Positions 1 through 9,846 of a DNA stretch of 64,000 bases are shown here, in pieces. Position numbers and translations under genes: made by a program. Under the pieces are notes generated by a model. It made no database searches. It had not been told where the DNA came from and worked only from the letters and a program-made list of their open reading frames with translations. Numbering within the stretch: position 1 is the first letter of the stretch; every line of letters begins with the position of its first letter. The DNA comes from Adiantum capillus-veneris (Eukaryota; Streptophyta; Polypodiopsida; Polypodiales; Pteridaceae), in contig CM043954.1 of NCBI GenBank assembly GCA_014529385.2, positions 3,354,501 through 3,418,500 of the forward strand. The letters are read 5' to 3'.

Positions 1-190
1 GTAGATGATGATATCATCAAAGAACACTCCAGTAAAGGTTCGGTGAGGCCTGAATAGCTTCTCCATCAAGCGGCTGAATGTGGCTGGTGCATTGGTCAAG
101 CCAAAAGGCATGACAATGTATTCGTAAAGACCAAACGTAGTGCGAAATGCGGTCTTTGCGGTGAACTTCCTGGAAGAAGTTCAATTGCAT
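1..190 (-). pseudogene. Ty3/gypsy reverse transcriptase fragment (element F)
   Basis: Read on the minus strand this encodes the central reverse transcriptase palm: a [12 protein letters not shown]-like stretch, the [12 protein letters not shown] motif, and the catalytic FFDD followed by IIIY. These are diagnostic of Ty3/gypsy pol. The rest of RT, RNase H and integrase would lie beyond the window start. The N-terminal 80-95 or so residues of RT expected between the protease linker and the TAFRTTFG stretch are missing: the reading goes from [11 protein letters not shown] almost directly to it, in another frame. This is an internal deletion with a frameshift, so the copy is dead. Confidence 0.8.
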
Positions 191-842
191 GGTCATCATT
201 ACCTCGTTTAGGAGGTAGCTCACAAGGGATGTCGTCAATAAAGACATCCTGAAAGACCTTGAGAAAATTGAATAACTCTAATTCCTTTTGATTGTGTATA
301 TTTTCTTTTGCTAAAACATTAGGTTCATTTTGAGAATCTTTAACAAAAATCGTGTACACGAAAATAGAGCTCTTTATTGACTTGTTGAAAGCTTGTGTAT
401 GTACAATGGGTATAGTGTTACCCATTTCCTTAGCATCTATATACATATCTTTTTCCCTGAACTTAAAGGAGATTCTCCTTTTAGGGAATTTAACATTGGC
501 AGCCATGCGATCAAATTGTGGTGCCCCTAGGATTACATCCTCATGCTTGAGAGGAGAGATAAAGAAGTCCTCTTTGTCCACATAGCTTTGGACATGGAGC
601 CTCAATTTCCCGATTAAGAGAGTGACTGAAGCTTCTTGCCCCTTGAAAGCACCATCTGCGGGTAGGACATCTCCCATCTCGTAGGCTTGTATGCCTAGCT
701 TGGTGGCCAACTCCATAGATATAAAATTGTGAGTAGAACCAAAGTCAAAGAAAATAAAAGCATCATGTTCTCTTACCTTTCCCCAAGCATGGCATAGAGG
801 AGATCCTTTGTGGTGAATTTCCTCCTCTTGGATTTTGACCAA
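191..842 (-). pseudogene. Ty3/gypsy retropepsin (protease) domain and linker (element F)
   Basis: A long minus-strand reading frame gives a retropepsin-like domain: an FFDFGSTHNFIS active-site loop near the start, then a beta-rich domain with an EDVILGAPQF flap and helix region, then the linker FQDVFIDDIPCELPP that normally precedes RT. The catalytic triplet reads D-F-G where family members usually have D-S-G or D-T-G, which would be expected to impair cleavage. The domain sits between the gag zinc knuckle on its right and the RT piece on its left, the normal gag-PR-RT order. Confidence 0.75.
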
Positions 843-1880
843 GGTAGCTCTAGGAGGTTCATGGCGGGTGTTCTTTTGGGGACAAGCGCGGTACGCATGT
901 CCTTGCTCGCCGCACTTGAAACATCGGTTATCCTTGCAATAACGCTCAAGCTCTTCAGGAGAGAGTTTATTTTGCCTTTATCAACTCCCTTCTCTTTAGC
1001 TTTGTTGGAGTTGCCCTTAGGAGACTTTTGGACATTGTCCTTCCCCTTAGGCTCATTGGAACCCTTATTTCCGTGGGCTTAGAATTTCTTTTAGCCCCCG
1101 TTTGGAAATTGATTTGAGAGACCACCATAGTATGGTGTATAACCGTCAATATGGTGTGTGGCCTTTGGGAGTTGACATACTCCGCCATTTCTTCAGTTAA
1201 GCCCGCACAAATTGCTGCTTTTGCTCTCCAAAATCCAACTTTTTGAAGACAATGGCTTTGAGTTGTAGGTCCCGAAACTTGTCTATATATTTGTGAATGG
1301 ATTCGTAAGGAGAGAGCTTTAAGCTTCGCCATTCGGTGAGTACTTTGTCTTTGGCATCGGTGGCCAAAAACTGCTTCATAATGGAAGCTCTTAAAGCTTT
1401 CCATGTTTGTGGAGCTTCACCGTTGGCCCGTAGGCTAGACCACCATTGCCTGGCAGACTTTTGAAAGTGCATAGCTACATGGCATAGCTTGAGGACTCCG
1501 TGAAGCCCTCATCTCCAAACGCTGCATCGAATTGTTGGATAAAGGCCAAGACTTTGTCCGTAGCACCAAAGTGCCATCGTAGGTAAGGAAAGAGATGCTC
1601 TTCCCTCCCTCTTTGAAATTTTTGAGCTTGGATGCCCTTTTCCACGCGACATAGGATTTCCTATGGCCTCTTCTTTTTGATGGTTCAAAGGTTGCACCAT
1701 CACTTTCTTCAGAAGATGAAGGATTTGAGTAAGATGGAGAAGAGGGTGACCTCTTTCTCTCCTTTTTCTTGCCTTGATCTTCGTTGTCTTCACCATCACT
1801 TTCATAAGAGGAAGAGGATGAAGAACATGGAGAAGAGGGCGTCCTCTTTTTTGCCTTTTTCTTCTCTTGCTTTTTGGCAC
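843..1880 (-). pseudogene. Gag with CCHC zinc knuckle, frameshifted (element F)
   Basis: Minus-strand pieces in more than one frame show a Retrotrans_gag-type capsid segment around 1200-1470 (ARQWWSSL, then APQTWKALRASIMKQF) and a C-terminal zinc knuckle near 880-930, CFKCGEQGHAYRACP, fitting C-x2-C-x4-H-x4-C. The N-terminal part (about 1510-1880) is very rich in Lys, Glu and Ser, in keeping with the acidic and basic tail of the gag start at 4647. Several frameshifts separate the pieces, so no single open gag remains. The break at about 1880 is where element E sequence begins. Confidence 0.7.
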
Positions 1881-2579
1881 ATGAAAATAAAAATTATATA
1901 TTATGTTGTGTCTATGTGAGGCCTAGCGCCTTATTGACACTTGGTAGGCGAGGGGAATCACTTTGGCTCGCTTGGTCAAAGCCCTAAACCGATGCCCTGG
2001 GTTGATAGGGGTTAGCCATCGCCTTGGTAAGCTAGTAGGCTTTTGGAAAACCTTCTTGAGGGTTCAAGGAGCTGAGAGTCGCACCTAGACTTGCCTTGGG
2101 GTGGTAGCCTTGTGATTGTGCTTCAATTTTACAATGAATGACTAAATCAAAACTTCCATGAGCTTCAAAAAACTTTGACAATGTACTAATAGATTAGGAG
2201 CTTTTTATAGCCCATAGACATGATAGACTTGAATGATTTATTAAGATTGTTCACATAGTCTTTAGGCTAGTAGGTTTATGAACTTGCATTAGCCTAGGGT
2301 CATAATTGATTGCTTGTGTTTCATGCATAAAACTGAAATTTCAAGTGGTTTAATCTTCACAATAGTTTGAGTATTTTTTTGCTTTATGTTGTCTAGTTTT
2401 TGACTATGATTAACCCATCTTTTAGAAGCAAAAAATCACTTTGCATGATTGTTCATTTATGCTTCATGTTTATTCATTTTTGGTGGCCTTTGATACTCAT
2501 TACTTGTTCTTATGTTTTGCAGCTCAACATTTCTTCCTTGGACTTTCTTTCTACCATGTCACCATGTCTTGCTTCACCG
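1881..2579 (+). other. Non-coding stretch, probable 3' internal region of element E
   Basis: I see no convincing coding sequence here. It lies directly upstream of a PPT and LTR, so I assign it to the 3' non-coding internal region of E by position only. It is AT-rich with scattered stops in all frames. Confidence 0.35.
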
Positions 2580-2595
2580 GCACACGAGGACGTGC
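2580..2595 (+). other. Small hairpin just upstream of PPT (element E)
   Basis: GCAC at 2580-2583 pairs with GTGC at 2592-2595 around an eight-base loop. The 4-bp stem is weak on its own, but a hairpin at the same place is present in elements D, A, B and C with different stem sequences. Confidence 0.35.
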
Positions 2596-2603
2596 GCTAA
2601 ATT

Positions 2604-2616
2604 AGGAAGGGGGGAA
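2604..2616 (+). promoter_or_regulatory. Polypurine tract of element E
   Basis: AGGAAGGGGGGAA directly precedes an LTR starting TGTTAG. It is the expected plus-strand DNA primer site and shows that the LTR at 2617 is a 3' LTR in plus orientation. Confidence 0.75.
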
Positions 2617-3570
2617 TGTTAGCAGCGGCTAACACATGCTACACCATTTATGCACCAAGTTGTGGATGTGCCATAGTGCACAGTATTTACTTTTCATTGT
2701 ATAGGGCTTGGGCTCATTTAGGAGTTCCAAAGTTGTATGAGTCTAAGCTAGAGAGCTCACTTTATCCCATAGTTGAAGGGTTTGAGGCCCAAAACTATAA
2801 AAGAGCCCTATGCTTAATGAGAGGTCATTCTTGAGTGGTCCTTTTGAGAACTCTCTCCCTAGAGGAGGGCTTGATGGCATAGCCTTTGAGCTTAATGCCC
2901 ATGCTTAGAAGGCTAGTGCTAATCACATGTAATTAGTGTAATTCTCTCTTAATTAATCTAGTCTTCATTATGTTGTCAATCATGTTTATCTACTTTCCTT
3001 CATTGTTTTGAAGTGTTGATCTTCTCTAATCTAACTCTTACTTATGCTAAGCTACTCCGATTAGTGGAGTCCTAATCTAACTCTCTCGATTAAGCGGAGT
3101 GGGCGTACTCGTGATTGAGGGATTAGAGTTGTCCTCTAATGGTGTGCTTGTGTGTGTGTAGGTTTAAGAAGCCTTGAGCTTCATTTGATTATGTGTGACT
3201 TGATTTGGACACCATGATTGGCATGGTTGGGGTGGCCGACTTGAATGCGATCTTGTGTGCTTAATCGTCAATGCATGTAATTAGAGTTGTGCTTGAGAGA
3301 TTCCAAGATTAGTGTGTTTCACTTCGTTGCTTGATGTGTGTAGATGATTGCTTGAATTGATGCTTGATGTGCGATTAGCATTAGTTGTTTGGGATGATTT
3401 CTAATTGCATTGGAGGATGCACGCTCTTGAATCCTCTCAATCTTTGCATCCGATGACGCTCTCGCACATTCTTTGTGTGATGCCTCCAAGCCCTAGCCGG
3501 GTCATGCTCTCTCTCTCTCCGGATTGATAGATTTGTGGGAGATTGCCTATGCTATGGCGAGCCTCCAACA
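2617..3570 (+). mobile_element. 3' LTR of element E
   Basis: The 954-bp LTR begins TGTTAGC and ends CTCCAACA, with a PPT immediately before it. A TATA box is at 2796-2803. The first bases form a terminal hairpin (TGTTAGC, then GCTAACA). Its last 367 bp (3204-3570) reappear inverted at 3753-4119 with no difference seen by eye. The 3' end resembles that of the LTR of element D at 28337-29208, so D and E look like diverged members of one family. Confidence 0.75.
2796..2803 (+). promoter_or_regulatory. TATA box in the E LTR
   Basis: TATAAAAG lies 180 bp into the LTR, followed by a transcribed-looking leader, the normal place for the LTR promoter. Confidence 0.5.
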
Positions 3571-3582
3571 TTGCGGCGCCAA

Positions 3583-3744
3583 TGTTGGAGGCTCGCCATA
3601 GCATAGGCAATCTCCCACAAATCTATCAATCCAGAGAGAGAGAGAGCATGACCCGGCTAGGGCTTGGAGGCATCACACAAAGAATGTGCGAGAGCGTTAT
3701 CGGATGCAAAGATTGAGAGGATTCAAGAGCGTGCATCCTCCAAT
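3583..3744 (-). repeat. Inverted partial copy 1 of the E LTR 3' end
   Basis: 162 bp equal to the reverse complement of the last part of the LTR at 2617-3570, with two differences seen by eye. It is separated from the LTR by 12 bp whose reverse complement is TTGGCGCCGCAA, which resembles the start of a tRNA-Asp PBS. Confidence 0.85.
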
Positions 3745-3752
3745 TGCCGCAA

Positions 3753-4119
3753 TGTTGGAGGCTCGCCATAGCATAGGCAATCTCCCACAAATCTATCAAT
3801 CCGGAGAGAGAGAGAGCATGACCCGGCTAGGGCTTGGAGGCATCACACAAAGAATGTGCGAGAGCGTCATCGGATGCAAAGATTGAGAGGATTCAAGAGC
3901 GTGCATCCTCCAATGCAATTAGAAATCATCCCAAACAACTAATGCTAATCGCACATCAAGCATCAATTCAAGCAATCATCTACACACATCAAGCAACGAA
4001 GTGAAACACACTAATCTTGGAATCTCTCAAGCACAACTCTAATTACATGCATTGACGATTAAGCACACAAGATCGCATTCAAGTCGGCCACCCCAACCAT
4101 GCCAATCATGGTGTCCAAA
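3753..4119 (-). repeat. Inverted partial copy 2 of the E LTR 3' end
   Basis: 367 bp equal to the reverse complement of 3204-3570. I found no mismatch by eye, so the event is recent or the region is an assembly foldback. It is preceded by the 8-bp spacer 3745-3752. Confidence 0.85.
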
Positions 4120-4121
4120 AT

Positions 4122-4208
4122 AGATAAGACCATCACATACTTAAACAAATAAGACCATCACATACTTAAACCAAGTATGGTGTGGATAAGTATGTGATGG
4201 TCTTATCT
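4122..4208. repeat. Inverted and direct repeat, hairpin-forming
   Basis: A segment of about 21 bp, AGATAAGACCATCACATACT and one more T, starts at 4122, is repeated nearly directly at 4149-4171, and occurs inverted at 4188-4208. It marks the junction between the inverted LTR copy and the gag start of element F and is read as the end of that gag ORF. Confidence 0.7.
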
Positions 4209-4647
4209 GTTTTGGAGGTGATGGAGAGCGTTTAGCCCGCCGTCTTCGTGGAGCCATCTCCATCGAGGTGGCGGGAGACTCACTTCTTTCTCGTTTTTTC
4301 GGTGGAGGCTCTTGAGTTCTCCTTTGAGAAGGAGATGCGTCATCAAGGAGCAAATTTATGAGCCCTTCATAGGGATCCTCTTCTTCTTCCCGAATCGGAG
4401 AGAGACCTCTTTTGGAAGTCTCGCAAGGAGGCTTCCTAGGTGCTCTCTCATCATGGTGGGGAGCTTGGAGAATCCCATGAGCACGAAGCTGTCGTTGCAC
4501 TTCACTTTGGAGGGATGGATTGCCCATGGCTTGTTGAAGCCTAGAAACAAGATAGTTAACAAGCATGGAGGCATCATTAGTAGCTTGCTCATTAGCAAAA
4601 TCAAAGTTATCAACATTAATTTCACTCTCTTTACTATTGTCAGCCAT
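4141..4647 (-). pseudogene. Gag N-terminal fragment (element F)
   Basis: 168-codon minus-strand ORF starting at ATG 4645-4647 (MADNSKESEINVDNFDF). It has an N-terminal acidic region, a helical stretch around residues 25-60, then a charged low-complexity tail with RRRRAKRSPSPP that looks nuclear-localising. It lies 390 bp downstream of the PBS, where gag should start. The last 20 or so residues are encoded by the hairpin repeat at 4122-4208 and are foreign to gag. Identity as gag is inferred from position and from the similar charged segment at 1510-1880, not from a recognised domain. Confidence 0.5.
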
Positions 4648-5036
4648 TCTAACAACTTTTAGGTGTACTTTGGCACTTCAATCCCTAGTTTCTACTCCTC
4701 TTTACCCCTTTAGAAAAAGCACTCAAGCTACTCTACCCGTGGCTCGAATACCATTAATTGCAAGGAATAGAAGAGAGGGTTGTTCAACACCAAAACAACA
4801 CCGGCTCTTGTCAAGCTTCTAATAGCTCAATAATGGTTAAGCCGTAGGCAAGCCCCATAGGACTCCACTATTAAGACCATAGCTCTCGACGGTGATGCCT
4901 CGTTAACTGTACAAAGGCAGGCGCACTGCAAGGTTGAAAAATCCCTATTCTACTTACTCACATGCAATTAATAGTACCAACCATTTATAGCTAGCTTGAG
5001 GACCTCCCTTCCTGAGCAAGAAAAGAGAAACCTTGT
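4648..5036 (-). other. 5' leader of element F
   Basis: Non-coding stretch between the PBS and the gag start. I see nothing specific in it. Confidence 0.5.
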
Positions 5037-5049
5037 GCTCTGATACCAA
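5037..5049 (-). promoter_or_regulatory. Primer-binding site, tRNA-Met type (element F)
   Basis: On the minus strand this reads TTGGTATCAGAGC, the common plant PBS complementary to the 3' end of initiator tRNA-Met. It abuts the LTR end TGTTACA. Confidence 0.9.
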
Positions 5050-5831
5050 TGTAACATTTAATGATCTAGTAACTTGTGTGTAGTGGAAAATAGCATGAAC
5101 ATAGTGAGCATTTCATTAGAATAGCTTCCTAATGAGAATAACAAGAGTGCTTGGGTGGAGAGAGCAACAAAAAGCATAACACCTAGTTAGATAGCATGAA
5201 TAATACTTCAAAAGGGAGATAAATTAAGAAATTGACAACAGTTGAGGACCGGCTTTGCATGGAGCCGGTCCCCCTTCCAAAAGGCTTTGTATTATGGTTT
5301 CTCCCATCAAGAGAGAGATTTTACAATACAATTCTTTGTGTCCCTTCAGTACTAGCTAGTGCAATGAAGATGGAAACTTCATGCACTAAGCAAAACACTT
5401 ATCAAACACAACGTCAATTCCCTCATGGTCTCAGACCCAAGACCTCACACACCTTCGAAGATGGTGAGAGCTAGCGGGGTATGATAGTAGATTGAGAGGA
5501 AGAAGGAGCATTCTTACGAGAAAGATGTACATCTCCTCACATAATCACTCATATTAGCATAGCTTAGCTTACTAATTAGCATGGTAGAGGAGATGAGCAT
5601 GCATTGAAGCTTGGCTCTTGGTTGGATTTGCATCACAAAGCCAAGAGTTGTTGGTGTAGGCATCCCTTCTCACCAGATTGGAGTAGGTGGTATTAAAGCT
5701 TGAGAAGCAGAAGAGTCTTCTTTGCTTCACACATGAGCTAGTGTGAGTGTGTAGGTGATAATGCCTTGTAAAATTTAGCCCCCTCTCTCTCTCTTGGTTG
5801 AGCCCCCCTTGCTAATTGCTCTTGTTAGCAC

Positions 5832-6166
5832 CTCATTGGACCTCCCCAAGCTTAGCCAATAGGAATTAAGCAACATAAGTGATAGCCTTCTGACATGTGT
5901 CCCCCTTTTCCCTTTTGTGAGAGATTTAGGTAATTAATAAATGCAACTAAACTCTCATTGGACCCCTTTGCCTCCTAGCCAATAGGAATCAGGCAAGCCA
6001 TTGGGTTGCTGAATGCTCATTGGACCCCTTGGGAGACTGTCCAATAGTCTTCTAGAGAGCTTAATTCTAATTGGTTCTTTTATTGAGTGTTATTAAATTA
6101 ATTAAACTAGATTTAATCTACCTTAATTCTCATTGGTGCACCTCCAAGGCCATCCAATAGGAATTG
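5832..6166. repeat. Four dispersed ATTGG/CCAAT inverted modules in the F LTR
   Basis: Modules at 5832-5867, 5954-5990, 6015-6047 and 6129-6166 each start CTCATTGG (third: GCTCATTGG) and end CCAATAG, usually CCAATAGGAAT, 20-30 bp later. Each therefore carries two inverted CCAAT boxes. This could be an upstream enhancer array of the LTR promoter (inference). Confidence 0.6.
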
Positions 6167-6235
6167 GGTACACCTTGTGGGCATCTGGGCTAGGGAGCTA
6201 ACATGTGTCCCTCATTCCCTTTGTGTAAAGGGAGC

Positions 6236-6270
<35 letters not shown>

Positions 6271-6276
6271 TGTGTG
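6236..6276. repeat. GT dinucleotide microsatellite
   Basis: Nearly uninterrupted TG/GT repeat inside the F LTR. Confidence 0.9.
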
Positions 6277-6612
6277 AGTTTCTCTCTCGTCCCCTACTTG
6301 CAAGGCTCACCCCCTCCTATGTAGGGATTGATAAAGACTTTTGGGACACACACAAAGCATCCAATTCCCCTAATGTTTGACCTTTGGACACAACCTTTGA
6401 ATTTTGGAACCTTAGCATTTTGGAAGTCTTAATGGGCTGAACCTTAGGGTCTTTTAAGCCCATTGTTGCACATTTCTCTTTTACAGAGGGCCCCCCCTTT
6501 GGATTCCTATTTTCTCTCCTTTGGATCTCTATTGTGGCCGGTCTGCTAGCTTAACCAATATTCTAGCTTTTTCTCCCCTGGCACTTCCCCATATTAAATG
6601 ACCAGTTTAACA

Positions 6613-7632
6613 TGAGAAAATCATTTAGGAGAATTAGATATTGATTATTATGATAGTTACCTTGATAACATACCACCACCTCACTTACGAACTCTTGGGA
6701 TAGAAAGTCACGTGAAAAGAGAAATGCATTTGCATGAGATAATGTGTGTAAAATTTTCAAAATTACACATAGTAAGATATGACGGTCTACTTGTTCGCAG
6801 TGCTTGGGTAGGATATGTGTACCAGGAAATGCTACACCAGTTAGAAGCCCTCGGGCTTCTAACCAACATATCCCTTCAAAGAGAAAACCATTGAAAGATC
6901 ATATGGTTGTTGGAAGTTTCCAATTGACCCTAGTTCCCACAGAATCTGCAAAAAAATGCTTATATGAAGATTACTAGGGACAAAAGTTTAGCTCATCTCC
7001 ACAAGTCAAAGTCAAAAACTGACAAATCCAATAGTGTTCAAACAGTTACATGTGATCAAGCTCACATCGGCATAGCAAGATGCACATGGTAACGAATATC
7101 AACAAGATCATGACCTTGTACAAACCCCTATGGATGTCTTGACTGAGTCAAAGACTATCTAAAGATGATGCAAAGCCTCAAGCTGCCAGAACACGTGATA
7201 GAAAATTCAAAGTCAATGAAAGCTAAAGTCCAAACAGATACACAAAGGTCACCACCAAAATCCCCACAGAAGAGACAAATTCTGCCAGAAAGTACAATGG
7301 ATTTTTAAAGATCAAAGGTTACTCAGATGCAGGTGGACAATGCTCAGCAATTGCAAAAAAGTGCAGTATCACAGTCATACGAGTCGACATCAACGGAAGT
7401 AGGTGGTCAAAGAAAATAAAATGTAGATAAAACTCAACCAAAGGACACTGTCACAACAAAAGCAGTCAATTCAGACACAAATCCTGAGAAGATCAAGTCC
7501 CAACATTGTTGGTGAGAATGAAGAAAAACTCTCAAGAAAAGTAAAGCTAGATTTTCAGCTAGACAAGAACCTCATGTATTTTCGCACTTGAAAAAGATTT
7601 GGCCAACCACCCACAGCTGGAAGATGCTCCTA
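6613..7632 (+). other. Decayed internal sequence left of element A (element D?)
   Basis: No clear gene. It continues without a visible break into the D-type protease-like remnants at 7633-8530, so I place it in element D by adjacency. The 5' LTR and PBS of D are not visible, so the left end of D is unknown. Confidence 0.3.
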
Positions 7633-7777
7633 AATTTGTGAGAATATGTGGAAATAAACAAGCAGAATGTCGGGGAATCATCTCCACCGCCATTGAAGTA
7701 AGTTTACAGATCATCATAGCTCAATTCCACGTGATCACAACAAAGGATATGCCAGACGACATCATAATGGGATGTTA
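7633..7777 (+). pseudogene. Retropepsin-like remnant 1 (element D)
   Basis: The plus-strand reading gives a segment with CRGIISTAIEVS, then QFHVITTKDMPDDIIMGC. The spacing and the MPDDIIMG motif resemble the second half of a retroviral-type aspartic protease, where the family has an I-(I/L)-G motif. The catalytic D-S/T-G loop is not visible and the frame stops right after. Treat as a likely but weak match. Confidence 0.35.
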
Positions 7778-8221
7778 GAGGTACAAAATTCAAACATGAC
7801 GGAGTCATCGACGACAAAGAATGAAGACCAAGACTGGTCACCCGCGAACGACAGCACAAGGTCCTCAAGCATAGTTAAAATGAAGACTTATATCAAAGCA
7901 GATATTATTGAACATGATTCATCTCCGTCAATCCGAACTTCAGAAGAGCTTAAAGCAACTCAAGTAATAGCAAGTGCAGATCAATTAGAGCAAAGAGCAA
8001 CCACGATAGCTATTGAGCAAAGAATGCCACAAAAGCTAGAAGTTAAGAAGAACAAGGTTGCAGACAACTAGAAAGAAATAGGAAGTTCAAAGATCCAGAC
8101 GTTTCCAGTTGAATCAACTGATGCAAGTCATATTGGAAAACAAAGTCTCAAGCTACCCTCCATAGAGACACAATTGGATCAAGATGATACCATGACAAAT
8201 GAAAATGGACAAAGATTTTTA

Positions 8222-8530
8222 ATAGAACCAACAATGAGAATAGCTATAGTTCTCAGCATTACAAAAGGAGAAAGTGTCGGATGCAATTCTCTATTGGATA
8301 AAGAAGCAAAGTGCAATATGATTGCAGACAAAATTCAGAGCATTCTAGAGATTACTTAGGGCAAACCAGATAATAGACAAATCATGGGTAAGGCTACAAG
8401 TCAAGAAGAATTGGTTGCTACCCTTAGCATCCAAAATCATGAAGAGCAAGTAAAGTTTCAGGTTCAAAGGAAATGTTTGCAGATGTCATCCTTGGACATT
8501 AGTGGTTAGACCAACGCAAGGCCTACACAG
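8222..8530 (+). pseudogene. Retropepsin-like remnant 2 (element D)
   Basis: Reading across frames, the segment shows SLLDKEAKCNMIADKI, which aligns with the LLDSGA-x2-N-x-I active-site loop of the second protease-like domain of element B, and about 60 codons on a DVILGH motif followed by WLDQRKAY, matching the LLGQPW position. The catalytic S-G is replaced by K-E. A frameshift and stops lie between the two halves, so it is non-functional. It lies in the same part of the element as the domain at 54447-55013 in B. Confidence 0.4.
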
Positions 8531-8862
8531 AAGATACAATGTTAATACTCTCTTGTCCAAGAGGTAGTCAGCAACAATTACAGATACCATTAATGCTAAC
8601 TTTAGAGTTGCAGAAGTCACAAGAATTGAAGACAAATCTTGTAGACAAAGGTAAAGCTAAAGTGGACCTTCCACCGATTAGCAAAGAAGGTGTGACAACA
8701 TATGCCTCTACATCAAAGGACCCTCATGGATCAGCTTCTTCAAGAAAGTCAGGCTTTCAAAATTTCAAGTTAATTGCTGACCCAACTAAACCTCTAAGGA
8801 GCCACCCAAAAAATCAAAGATATTTCAGCCAAAGGACTCAAGAAAGCAAAAGATAGTAAAGC

Positions 8863-8867
8863 AAGTG
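8863..8867. repeat. Target-site duplication, left copy (element A)
   Basis: AAGTG directly before the LTR, matched by AAGTG at 25085-25089. Confidence 0.9.
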
Positions 8868-9210
8868 TGTTAAGGCGGTTATGCCGCTAGCGGAAGCTAA
8901 ATAGCGAGAACTCAACCAACAACAGAATTTGTCAGACGAGGACGGAGCTTGACCCGCAAGCGCATGGAAACAACTAGGTGGGTGTCAAATCACATACTCG
9001 ACCTTCTAATGACAATCACTACTAAGGAAATCAAATCTAAGTTCTAAATACGCAAGTGACTGAAATCCGTACTACGAACGAATGCTATACGAAACAGGAT
9101 CTAGAATCATTGAATCGATCTCAAACTCAAGGGGAAGTCTATACACTAGGTAAGAACAACACCCTAAAGACTTGAACTGCAAAATCAACCTATAACCACT
9201 CCGTGCGGTA

Positions 9211-9225
9211 AATGCGTATGAAGAC
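9211..9225 (-). promoter_or_regulatory. Half-site of the 24-bp palindrome in the A 3' LTR
   Basis: AATGCGTATGAAGAC resembles one arm of the leader palindrome (ACGCGTATGATG). It lies about 370 nt downstream of the TATA box in transcript orientation, so it should be in the RNA. Confidence 0.5.
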
Positions 9226-9590
9226 GGGCTGAAATATACAGGTGACCGAAACTTGACCCCGATGGTACTAATGTGTAGCTCTACTCGTTGTGGTTCTATA
9301 GATATGCTGCACGCTCAATTCCGACACACGAGTTGGAAGAAAACTCACACCGAAGCTCGTAGGAACTTACCACACATAGAAGCCGATAGTGCGCACTCTT
9401 GGTATCTGTGCGTAGCTCTCACCGTTGCTAACACAATGGCGGTGTCGCTTCTCCAATGGCGGCTCCGTAGCTCGCGTAGCAAGTAGATAAGACTCTCTCT
9501 CTCTCTCTCTCTCTCTCTCAGACACAGTCACGGCGCTCAAAAACTCACTTTGATTAATAATCTGAATCCCTAGGTTACAAAAACTTTGGC

Positions 9591-9598
9591 TTATATAC
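9591..9598 (-). promoter_or_regulatory. TATA box in the A 3' LTR
   Basis: GTATATAA on the minus strand, about 210 bp into the LTR in element orientation. Confidence 0.55.
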
Positions 9599-9806
9599 CT
9601 CAGCCTTGGAGGTGAGAACATCTCTAACTAATTACATCAGCAAGTGAAATTACTTCGGGATTACAAGCTGGAAACTCAATTGAGTCCTGTTACTTAATGA
9701 ATGGCTCAAATCAAAATTAATGTCGGAAAGACATTTATTACAATCAATGGTTACAAAATGATGAGTGTGAGAAAAAATGTGGGTGTGATCCTCTGCTGGC
9801 TCAACA

Positions 9807-9819
9807 CTCCCCCCCTTCC
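9807..9819 (-). promoter_or_regulatory. Polypurine tract of element A
   Basis: Reads GGAAGGGGGGGAG on the minus strand, directly before the 3' LTR. Confidence 0.9.
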
Positions 9820-9823
9820 ACGT

Positions 9824-9843
9824 TCATGTCGTCCCTGACATGA
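9824..9843 (-). other. Hairpin just upstream of the A PPT
   Basis: TCATGTC (9824-9830) and GACATGA (9837-9843) form a 7-bp stem with a 6-nt loop between the ORF3 stop and the PPT. Confidence 0.6.
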
Positions 9844-9846
9844 CTT

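Larger units (their letters stand above)
1..6612 (-). mobile_element. Element F: Ty3/gypsy LTR retrotransposon remnant, split by element E
   Basis: Minus-strand element assembled from two blocks. The right block holds a 5' LTR (5050-6612), a tRNA-Met type PBS (5037-5049) and a gag start (4647 leftward). The left block holds gag, a zinc knuckle, protease and a piece of reverse transcriptase running off the window start. Between them (about 1881-4210) lies foreign sequence: element E and inverted LTR pieces. That both blocks belong to one element is inferred from equal orientation and complementary content; it is not proven by a target duplication. Confidence 0.5.
5050..6612 (-). mobile_element. 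5' LTR of element F
   Basis: The inner border is fixed by the PBS: on the minus strand the LTR ends AATGTTACA. The outer border at 6612 is the best TG start I see (TGTTAAAC on the minus strand), giving 1563 bp, but it is not confirmed by a second LTR. The LTR holds four CATTGG/CCAATAGG modules and a GT microsatellite. Confidence 0.55.
8868..9806 (-). mobile_element. 3' LTR of element A
   Basis: 939 bp. It contains a CT run at 9493-9519, a TATA box at 9591-9598 (GTATATAA on the minus strand) and a palindrome half-site at 9211-9225. It is followed (right) by the PPT, which defines it as the 3' LTR of a minus-strand element. Confidence 0.95.

Noticed and set aside
352-585. Plus-strand ORF over the F protease
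   Set aside because: Shadow of the minus-strand protease frame; no domain.
9253-9486. 77-codon ORF present in both A LTRs (also at 24523)
   Set aside because: It occurs in both copies because the LTRs are duplicates. It is antisense to the element transcript and has no recognised domain.
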